Shown here piece after piece: positions 48,358 through 55,156 of a stretch of DNA of 64,000 nucleotides. Numbering within the stretch: the stretch's first letter is position 1; every line of letters begins with the position of its first letter. The notes beneath the pieces are model-generated. The model ran no database searches, had not been told where the DNA came from, and saw only the letters and a list, made by a program, of their open reading frames with translations. The stretch is from positions 1,735,501-1,799,500 of the forward strand of contig NZ_CP059997.1 in the NCBI RefSeq assembly GCF_018736145.1, read 5' to 3'. The position numbers and the translations under genes are program-made. This DNA comes from Amycolatopsis sp. CA-230715 (lineage in GTDB: Bacteria; Actinomycetota; Actinomycetes; Mycobacteriales; Pseudonocardiaceae).

Positions 48358-50106
48358 CTAAGGCCTCGGCACGTTGCGAAGGTTGGACTTCGCGAGCTGG
48401 AGCATCTTGCCTACGCCGCCGCTGAGCACGGTACGGCTCACCGCCAGTGCGAACCCCTTGACCTGCGCGGCGGTGATGTTCGGCGGGATCGACAGCGCGT
48501 TCGGGTCGGTCACCACGTCGAGCAGGGCGGGGCCGTCGTGCGCGAGCAGGTCCTTGATGCCGTCGCGGATGTCGGCCGGGTTCTCCACTCGCCGCGCGTG
48601 GATCCCGGCGCCCTGCGCGATCGCGGCGAAGTTCACGTGCTCGTGGTCGGTGCCGTACTCGGGCAGCCCGTCCACCAGCATTTCGAGCTTCACCATGCCG
48701 AGCGAGGAGTTGTTGAACACCACGACCTTCACCGGCAGCGCGTGCGTCCGCAGCGTCAGCAGTTCGCCGAGCAGCATGGACAGGCCGCCGTCGCCCGCCA
48801 TCGCGATCACCTGCCGCGAGGAGTCCGCCGCCTGCGCGCCGATCGCGTGCGGCAGCGCGTTCGCCATGCTGCCGTGCACGAACGACCCGAGCAGCCTGCG
48901 CCGCCCGTTCGGCGTGACGTACCGCGCGGACCAGACGTTGCACATCCCGGTGTCCACGGTGAACACGGCGTCTTCGCTCGCTTCGTCGTCGAGGACGTCC
49001 GCCACGTACTCGGGGTGGATCGGCACGTGCTTCTCGACGTTCTTCGTGTAGGCGTCGACGACCTTCTGCAGCCCGCGCTCGTGCCGGTGCAGCATCTCGT
49101 TCAGGAAGGTGCGGTCGGTGCGCCTGGTCAGCTTCGGAAGCACGGCGCCGATGGTCGCGCCGACGTCGCCGAGCACGCCGAATTCGAGCACGCTGCGGCG
49201 GCCGATCCGCGCCGCGTCGATGTCCACCTGCACGGTGTTGGCCTGGGGCAGGAAGTTGTCGTACGGGAAGTCCGTGCCGAGCAGCAGCACGAGATCGGCG
49301 GCGTGCATCGCGTCGTAGCAGGCGCCGTAGCCGAGCAGTCCGCTCATCCCGACGTCGAACGGGTTGTCGTACTGGATGAACTCCTTGCCGCGCAAGGAAT
49401 GCCCGACCGGGGCACCGATGGTGTCGGCGAGCTGGACGACCTCGTCGTGCGCGTCGCGGCAGCCGGCGCCCGCCATGATCATGATCTTGTCGGCGCGCTC
49501 GATCCGCTCGGCGAGGCGCGCCACGTCGTCGTCGGCGGGCAGGATCGCGGGCGGGGTGCCGAGGACCCCGCTCGTCCCGGTCGGGTGCACGGCCTGTTCG
49601 TGCGCGACGTCGCCGGGCAGCACGAGCACGGCGGCCCCGCGCCTGCCGACGGCGTTCTGCACGGCGATGCGCGCGAGCCTCGGCATCTGCTCCGGCCTGC
49701 TGACCAGTTCGCAGTAGTGGGAACACTCCTGGAAGAGGTGCTGGGGATGGGTTTCCTGGAAGAACCCGGTGCCGATCTGGGCGGCTGGGATGTGCGACGC
49801 GATCGCCAGCACCGGAGCGCCCGAGCGGTGCGCGTCGAACACGCCCTGCAGCAGGTGCAGGTTGCCGGGGCCGCAGCTGCCCGCGCACACCGCGAGCTGG
49901 CCGGTGAGCTGGGCCTCGGCGGCCGCGGCGAACGCGCCCGCCTCCTCGTTGCGCACGTGCACCCAGTCGATACCGCCGTTTGCCGAGCCGCCGCTGCGCC
50001 GGATCGCGTCGACCACCGGGTTGAGGCTGTCGCCGACGACACCGTAGATGCGCCGGACCCCTGCCTGGAGGAGGACGTCGATGAGCTGGTCCGCAACCGT
50101 TGTCAT
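48358..50106 (-). CDS. poxB: Pyruvate dehydrogenase (quinone), thiamine-dependent
   Basis: A 582-residue ThDP enzyme. The N-terminal RIYGVVGDSLNPVVDAIRR and HVRNEEAGAFAAAAEAQLTG carry the catalytic Glu, the middle FAD domain follows, and the C-terminal AGDGGLSMLLGELLTL (GDG...N motif, with NNSSLGMVK) binds ThDP and Mg. This set marks PoxB-type pyruvate:quinone oxidoreductase, which decarboxylates pyruvate to acetate and passes electrons to menaquinone at the membrane. The ATG at 50106 is the first good start. It is upstream of the hydrolase in the same direction but 126 bases away, so probably independent. Confidence 0.9.
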   Translation of the reverse strand: MTTVADQLIDVLLQAGVRRIYGVVGDSLNPVVDAIRRSGGSANGGIDWVHVRNEEAGAFAAAAEAQLTGQLAVCAGSCGPGNLHLLQGVFDAHRSGAPVLAIASHIPAAQIGTGFFQETHPQHLFQECSHYCELVSRPEQMPRLARIAVQNAVGRRGAAVLVLPGDVAHEQAVHPTGTSGVLGTPPAILPADDDVARLAERIERADKIMIMAGAGCRDAHDEVVQLADTIGAPVGHSLRGKEFIQYDNPFDVGMSGLLGYGACYDAMHAADLVLLLGTDFPYDNFLPQANTVQVDIDAARIGRRSVLEFGVLGDVGATIGAVLPKLTRRTDRTFLNEMLHRHERGLQKVVDAYTKNVEKHVPIHPEYVADVLDDEASEDAVFTVDTGMCNVWSARYVTPNGRRRLLGSFVHGSMANALPHAIGAQAADSSRQVIAMAGDGGLSMLLGELLTLRTHALPVKVVVFNNSSLGMVKLEMLVDGLPEYGTDHEHVNFAAIAQGAGIHARRVENPADIRDGIKDLLAHDGPALLDVVTDPNALSIPPNITAAQVKGFALAVSRTVLSGGVGKMLQLAKSNLRNVPRP

Positions 50107-50202
50107 TGTCCCGATCCTAGCCGGGAAACCGATCTTCGCAGTTCGTCCGGCCGTCTCACCGGTCACACCACAGCGTGGGCGAGACGGCCGATCCGCCCTT
50201 GC

Positions 50203-50430
50203 TCAGGGGCGTGGGCCGAGCACCTTTCCACCACCGGTCACGGTGATCGCCATCGCCGGGCACGAGTCGGCGACGTCGAGCACTTCCTCGTCCTCGTCCA
50301 CCTCCGGCCGCAGCGCGACAGCGTGCTCGTTACCGAGTTCGAACTTGTCCGGCGCGAGCGCCGCGCACATTCCCGAGGAAATGCACGTCGCCCCGTCGAC
50401 TTCCACCCGCCAGCTCACGTTCGTCACCAT
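50203..50430 (-). CDS. [3Fe-4S]-type ferredoxin, P450 partner
   Basis: A 75-residue ferredoxin: CISSGMC (Cys-x5-Cys) and a C-terminal SCPAMAI supply three cysteines, the [3Fe-4S] pattern of P450-linked ferredoxins in Streptomyces and Mycobacterium. It would donate electrons to the P450 encoded just upstream, whose stop overlaps this gene's start region. I use ATG 50430; a GTG at 50427 gives a GTGA overlap and is equally possible. No ferredoxin reductase is in the window, so a genome-encoded reductase must be used. Confidence 0.87.
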   Translation of the reverse strand: MVTNVSWRVEVDGATCISSGMCAALAPDKFELGNEHAVALRPEVDEDEEVLDVADSCPAMAITVTGGGKVLGPRP

Positions 50431-51611
50431 CCCACCGGCATCGTGCGCGGACCGCGCACGAGCATCTGCGTCTTCCAGACGATGTCGCCCGAAAGATACA
50501 GGCCGGGCAGCCGCGCGGACAGCACGCGCAGCGCCTCCTGCAGCTCGACCCTCGCCAGCGGCGCGCCGAGGCAGTGGTGCACGCCGTGCCCGAACCCGAG
50601 GTGCTGCGCGCCGTCGCGGTCGAACTTCACCTCTTCGGGCGCGTCGAAGCGCAGCCTGTCCCGGTTCGCCGCGCCCACCGCGACTAGCACCGGTTCGCCC
50701 GCCTTGACCAGCACGCCCCCGACTTCGACGTCTTCGGTGGCGTAGCGCGGGAAACTGGCGCCGGCGCCGATCGGGACGAACCGCATCAGCTCCTCCACCG
50801 CCGCCGGGAGCACGCCGGGATCGGCGCGCAGCTCGGCGAGCCGCTCGGGATTTTCCAGCAGCACGTAGAGGAAGTTCGGGATCTGGGTCGCGGTCGTCTC
50901 GTGGCCGGCGACGAGGATGCCGACGCACATGTCGACCAGTTCCAGCTCGGTGAGCCGGTCGTGGTCGTCGCGGGCCTCGATGAGCGCGGTCATCAGGTCG
51001 TCGGCGGGGTGCTCGCGGTGCTGCGCGATGAGGCCGCGCATGTAGTCGCGCAGCTCCTCGCGGTTCTGCTCGAACTCGGCGGCGGTGAGGCTGCTGGTGG
51101 ACAGCGCGCCGTCGCTCCACACGCGGAACTGGGGACGGTCCGCGGTCGGCACGCCGAGCAGCTCGCAGATGACCGCCACCGGAAGGGAAAGCGCGAAGTC
51201 CTCCACCAGATCGGCGGGCGGGCCCTTCGCGATCATGTCGTCGACGAACCCTTCGGCGAGCTCGCGCACGCGGGGGCGCAGTTCCTCGACGCGCCGCACG
51301 GTGAACGCCTTCGTGACGAGGGTGCGCAGCCGGGTGTGGTCCGGCGGGTCCATCGCCAGGATGCCTTGCTGCTGCGCGGAAGGCTGCGAACGCGGCGGGT
51401 CGTGCAGCGCCGCGGCCGCCCTGCTGAACCGGCGGTCGCCGAGCACGAGCCTGGCGTCGGCCCAGCGCGTCGCGAGCCAGGACGGCTCCCCGAACGGCAG
51501 TTTGACCCGGATGAGGCCCTCGGCCTCGCGCGCGGCGGTGTAGGCCTCGTTCAGGTCCAGCCCTTCGGCTTCGTTGAACGGATAGGCGACGGGTTCGGAC
51601 GTGGTGGTCAC
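50424..51611 (-). CDS. Cytochrome P450 (CYP105-like)
   Basis: A 395-residue class I P450. The I-helix is AGHETTATQ, the ExxR motif is EELMRF and the heme-binding loop is FGHGVHHCLGAPLARVE with the Cys thiolate. Bacterial P450s of this length (CYP105/107 types) hydroxylate antibiotics, terpenoids, sterols or drugs. It is co-transcribed with its ferredoxin and divergent from a TetR gene, with an 18-bp palindrome between them, so TetR control by the substrate is likely. The substrate is not evident. Confidence 0.92.
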   Translation of the reverse strand: MTTTSEPVAYPFNEAEGLDLNEAYTAAREAEGLIRVKLPFGEPSWLATRWADARLVLGDRRFSRAAAALHDPPRSQPSAQQQGILAMDPPDHTRLRTLVTKAFTVRRVEELRPRVRELAEGFVDDMIAKGPPADLVEDFALSLPVAVICELLGVPTADRPQFRVWSDGALSTSSLTAAEFEQNREELRDYMRGLIAQHREHPADDLMTALIEARDDHDRLTELELVDMCVGILVAGHETTATQIPNFLYVLLENPERLAELRADPGVLPAAVEELMRFVPIGAGASFPRYATEDVEVGGVLVKAGEPVLVAVGAANRDRLRFDAPEEVKFDRDGAQHLGFGHGVHHCLGAPLARVELQEALRVLSARLPGLYLSGDIVWKTQMLVRGPRTMPVGW

Positions 51612-51631
51612 GGGCAGCTCCTCGTCGGCGA

Positions 51632-51649
51632 TGTAAGCAGCTGCTTACA
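51632..51649. promoter_or_regulatory. 18-bp perfect palindrome, candidate TetR operator
   Basis: TGTAAGCAGCTGCTTACA is fully palindromic. It lies 20 bases upstream of the P450 start (51611) and about 100 bases upstream of the TetR start (51749). Such long perfect dyads are typical TetR-family sites. It likely covers the P450-ferredoxin promoter. Confidence 0.75.
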
Positions 51650-51748
51650 AAGGTAGGCGCGGTGACTGTTCGCGTCAACGCCATTACCGGAGGAACACGG
51701 GTTACGGTGTCCGCCTTGACCGGCGAAGCGCGTTTCGAGGTGGATTCG

Positions 51749-52324
51749 GTGACCGAAGAGCAGCGGGCACGGCGTCGCGACTCCGCGGCGACGCGCGAAG
51801 CGCTGCTCGACGCGGCCACCGCGATGTTCGCCGCCCGCGGCTTCGACCGGACGACCGTGCGCGACATCGCGAAGGAAGCCGGCGTCAACCAGGCGCTGCT
51901 GTTCCGCTACTTCGGCTCGAAGGAGTCGCTGTTCGAAGAGGCGATCGCCCGCGGCGGGCACGAGCAGATCGCCACCACGAAACCCGGGCTGCTCCTGGAA
52001 ACCGTGCTGCGCAACCTGCTCACCTCCGAAACCGGCGGCGAGCGGAACCACACGCTGCGGGTGTTCCTCCGCTCGACGGGCAACAACGAAGCGGCCTCCG
52101 CCACCCGCCGCCGCCTCGGCGAGGACTACACGCGCGCGCTGGCGTCCCTCACCGACGCCGAAGACGCCGACCTGCGCGCCGACCTCGTGCTCGCCTGGCT
52201 CGTCGGCATCACGTTCCTGCGGGACATCTCCGAAAAGGACCCGCTCGCCGGTGCCGACGCCGACCGGATCGTCAAGCTCGTGCTGGACGCCTCCCGCACC
52301 CTTCTCGAACGCGTCGAAGAGTGA
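51749..52324 (+). CDS. TetR-family regulator of the P450 operon
   Basis: A 191-residue TetR protein. The helix-turn-helix is at about residues 17-62 (ATREALLDAATAMFAARGFD, then RTTVRDIAKEAGV and NQALLFRYFGSKESL). The C-terminal ligand domain is average in size. I chose the GTG at 51749, preceded by GAGGTGG six bases away; an earlier GTG at 51662 would add 29 residues and read through the operator region. It is divergent from the P450 gene and probably represses it via the 18-bp palindrome. The MDR oxidoreductase gene follows 40 bases later. Confidence 0.87.
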   Translation: MTEEQRARRRDSAATREALLDAATAMFAARGFDRTTVRDIAKEAGVNQALLFRYFGSKESLFEEAIARGGHEQIATTKPGLLLETVLRNLLTSETGGERNHTLRVFLRSTGNNEAASATRRRLGEDYTRALASLTDAEDADLRADLVLAWLVGITFLRDISEKDPLAGADADRIVKLVLDASRTLLERVEE

Positions 52325-52364
52325 GCGTTGCCCTCAACCGCGGTTGACCGTGCAGGGTGGGGGA

Positions 52365-53372
52365 ATGCCGGACAGCCTGCCGCGGACCGCCCGCCAGATC
52401 CAGCTCGCCGCCCGCCCGCGAGGAAAGCTCACCGGTGACGAATTCCGCGTCGCCGAGGTGCCGCTCGCGCCGCCCGAACCCGGCCACGTGGTGGTACGCA
52501 ACGAATACGTGGGAATCGTGGCCGTGCTCCGCGCGCTCATGGAACCCGAAAGCGACGTGCCCATCCCGCAGTTCGACCTCGGCCGTCCGCTGGTTTCGGA
52601 CGTGGTCGGCAGGGTCGTCGCAACCGGTGCCGCGGACATCGGCGTCGGGGATCTCGTCACCTTCCGCGGACCGTGGGCCGATTACGCCGACACGGCGGAG
52701 GCGACCGTGCTCGACCCCGCCGCGTTGCCCGAGCCCTGCTACCACCTCGCTGCCCGCAACGGGGCGACCGCGCTGCTGGGCATGCGGGACGTCGCCGCGG
52801 TGACCGAAGGCGACGTCGTGCTCGTGTCGGGAGCGGCAGGGGGCGTCGGCTCGCTGGCGGGGCAGATCGCCCGCAGGCTCGGGGCCGCACGGGTGCTCGG
52901 CACCGCGGGCTCCCCGGCGAAATGCCGTTGGCTGGTCGACGAACTCGGCTTCGACGACGCCGTCGACTACCACGACGACGATCTCGTCGCGGCGCTGCGC
53001 GCGGCCGCGCCGGAGGGCGTCAGCGTCTACTTCGACCTCGTCGGCGGAGCCCAGTTCGAAGCGGCGGTCGAGATCGCGGCCGACCACGCCCGCTTCGCCC
53101 TCTGCGGCGCGCTCGCCACCCAAGCGGGCGCGCCATGGCCACGACTGGACACCGGCGCCGCGGTGGTGAAGGACCTGACGATCCGCGGCTTCGCGCTGCA
53201 CCACCGCTGGGACGTCTTCGCCGAATGGCCCGCGCTGTTTTCCCGCTGGCTGGGCGAAGGCATGGTCCACCCGCACACGGTGGTGGACGGCGGGATCGAG
53301 GCAGCGCCGCGGGCACTGATGGACCTGCTCGACGGCCGCTTCACCGGGAACGTGTCGGTCCGCCTGACCTGA
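52365..53372 (+). CDS. MDR-family NADP-dependent oxidoreductase (leukotriene B4 dehydrogenase-like)
   Basis: A 335-residue medium-chain dehydrogenase without zinc ligands. VLVSGAAGGVGSLAGQIARRLG is the nucleotide fold, followed by GSPAKCRWLVDELGFDDAVDY; the N-terminal TARQIQLAARPRG...FRVAEVPL is typical of the prostaglandin/2-alkenal reductase (LTB4DH) branch. These enzymes reduce the C=C of enones or enals. The ATG at 52365 follows GTGGGGGA. It lies directly after the TetR gene in the same direction, so it may belong to the same regulon as the P450. Confidence 0.87.
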   Translation: MPDSLPRTARQIQLAARPRGKLTGDEFRVAEVPLAPPEPGHVVVRNEYVGIVAVLRALMEPESDVPIPQFDLGRPLVSDVVGRVVATGAADIGVGDLVTFRGPWADYADTAEATVLDPAALPEPCYHLAARNGATALLGMRDVAAVTEGDVVLVSGAAGGVGSLAGQIARRLGAARVLGTAGSPAKCRWLVDELGFDDAVDYHDDDLVAALRAAAPEGVSVYFDLVGGAQFEAAVEIAADHARFALCGALATQAGAPWPRLDTGAAVVKDLTIRGFALHHRWDVFAEWPALFSRWLGEGMVHPHTVVDGGIEAAPRALMDLLDGRFTGNVSVRLT

Positions 53373-53375
53373 CCA

Positions 53376-54017
53376 CTACCCCTTCACGGCCCGGACGAGG
53401 CAGCCCCGCTTCGTCAGCCACAGCGGCAGGTCCGGCCGTTCCGCCCGGTCGGCGGGCACGTAGTGGTGACGGCAGTACGCTCGAAGTTCTTCCCGCGTTT
53501 CGATCGGGAAGAACGCTCGGTTCCAGTGTTCGACGGAGACGTCCGCGAACGCGGTGCCCACGATTTCGGCCGCGTCCTCGGCGTCGAACGTCGTGGCGGG
53601 GTAGCCCTCCGGCATGAGTTCGGGGTCGTTGCGCCGCGACGAGGTGCAGGCGTAGTAGGTGCCGCCGGGGCGGAGCACGCGAGCCGCCTCGGCGACCGCG
53701 CGCCTCGGCTCGGTGACGTGGTAGAGGCACCACAGATGGGTCACTTCGGCGAAGGTGTTGTCGTGGAAGGGAAGCGCCCCCATGTCCGCCAGCACCACCG
53801 GCCGGTGCGGATTCGCCGCCAGCTGGTTCGGTGACGAGTCGACGCCGACCCACGAGACGTCGTCGCCGAGCGAGGACGCGAGCCTGCCTTCGCCGCATCC
53901 GATGTCGAGGACGGGACCGTGCAGCTCCGGAGCGATGAGGTCGTGCACGTCCCGGCTCGATCGCCAGCCCTGCCACCGGCACGGCTCGGAGTCGTAGTCG
54001 GGCGGCAGGGCGCTCAT
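53376..54017 (-). CDS. Class I SAM-dependent methyltransferase
   Basis: A 213-residue methyltransferase: motif I VLDIGCGEGRLAS, VGVDSSPNQLA, LPFHDNTFAEVTHLWCLYHV and VLRPGG are the usual SAM-binding segments. The C-terminal part (NRAFFPIETREELRAYCRHHYV) is unusual and may bind the acceptor. Its ATG at 54017 overlaps the stop of the CoA-transferase gene as ATGA, so it ends a three-gene operon with that gene and the FAD-FeS dehydrogenase. The acceptor is unknown. Its stop is four bases from the MDR gene stop. Confidence 0.83.
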   Translation of the reverse strand: MSALPPDYDSEPCRWQGWRSSRDVHDLIAPELHGPVLDIGCGEGRLASSLGDDVSWVGVDSSPNQLAANPHRPVVLADMGALPFHDNTFAEVTHLWCLYHVTEPRRAVAEAARVLRPGGTYYACTSSRRNDPELMPEGYPATTFDAEDAAEIVGTAFADVSVEHWNRAFFPIETREELRAYCRHHYVPADRAERPDLPLWLTKRGCLVRAVKG

Positions 54018-55156
54018 GCGAACCCGAATTCGGCGCGAATGGCGTCGGAATGCTCCCCCAGCGCCGGGACGGGGTCCATCCGCGGTTCGCGGCCGGGAGG
54101 CACGCCGGGCGGTATCAGCGCGCTCACCTCACCGGCGGGAGTGCCGACCCGGCGCCAGCGGTTCCTCGCGGAGAGCTGGGGGTGGTCGGCGAACTCCGCC
54201 ATGGTGCGCATGCGGGCGTTCGCGATCCCCGCGGCGTCCAAACGCGACTCCACCTCGGCGGCGGGAACCTTCGCGAGCGCGCCTTCGATGATGGCCGTCA
54301 GTTCGGCGTCGTTGGCGACGCGCGCGGTGTTCCCGGCGAACCGCTCGTCCACGGCCAGCTCCGGGGTGCCGAGGACCTTTTCGCACAGCGCGAGCCATTC
54401 GCGGTGGTTCTGCACACCGATGAACACCACGCCGTCGTCCACTGTGTACGGTCCGTACGGCGCGATCGCCGCGTGCTTCGCTCCGTTGCGCTGCGGCTGG
54501 GTTCCGCCGTAGTTGGCGAAGTAGTAGGGAAAACCGGCCCATTCGGCGAGGGAGTCCAACATGGACACTTCGAGCGAGGCACCGGCGCCGGTGCGCTCCC
54601 GCTCGTACAGCGCGGCCAGTATGCCGCTGTAGGCGTACATCCCGGCGGCGATGTCGGCCACCGGGATACCCGCCTTCGCGGGCGCCTCCGGGGTCCCGGT
54701 CAGCGACACGACCCCCGCCTCGCACTGCACGAGCAGGTCGTACGCCTTCTTCTCCCGGTACGGCCCGCTCGACCCGTACCCGCTGATCGTGCACACGACC
54801 AGGCCGGGGTTCGCGGCGCGGACGGTCTCCGCGTCGAGGCCGAGCCGCGCGGACGCGCCGGGGGCGAGGTTCTGCACGAACACGTCCGCCTTCGCGACGA
54901 GCCCGGCCGCGACCGCGCGGTCCGCCTCGTCCTTGAGGTCGAGCGCGATGCTCTCCTTGTTGCGGTTGAGCCAGACGAAATGGCTCGACTGCCCGTGCAC
55001 GGTTTCGTCGTAGGCGCGCGCGAAGTCACCGGTGCCTGGTCGCTCGATCTTGATCACGCGCGCGCCGAGGTCGCCGAGCTGCCTGGTCGCGAACGGCGCG
55101 GCGACGGCCTGTTCGAGCGCCACCACGACGACGCCGTCGAGCGGGAGTGCGGTCAT
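54014..55156 (-). CDS. CaiB/BaiF family (class III) CoA-transferase
   Basis: A 380-residue family III CoA-transferase. The N-terminal ALEQAVAAPFATRQLGDLGARVIKIERPG and the GIPVADIAAGMYAYSGILAAL segment carry the CoA-binding and catalytic Asp features; LNRNKESIALDLK is the usual family block. Members move CoA between formate, oxalate, carnitine, succinate or hydroxy acids. It overlaps the FAD-FeS dehydrogenase stop and the methyltransferase start by four bases each. Joint work on a D-2-hydroxy acid is a reasonable idea: activate to the CoA-thioester or accept CoA after oxidation. Substrate unassigned. Confidence 0.87.
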   Translation of the reverse strand: MTALPLDGVVVVALEQAVAAPFATRQLGDLGARVIKIERPGTGDFARAYDETVHGQSSHFVWLNRNKESIALDLKDEADRAVAAGLVAKADVFVQNLAPGASARLGLDAETVRAANPGLVVCTISGYGSSGPYREKKAYDLLVQCEAGVVSLTGTPEAPAKAGIPVADIAAGMYAYSGILAALYERERTGAGASLEVSMLDSLAEWAGFPYYFANYGGTQPQRNGAKHAAIAPYGPYTVDDGVVFIGVQNHREWLALCEKVLGTPELAVDERFAGNTARVANDAELTAIIEGALAKVPAAEVESRLDAAGIANARMRTMAEFADHPQLSARNRWRRVGTPAGEVSALIPPGVPPGREPRMDPVPALGEHSDAIRAEFGFA

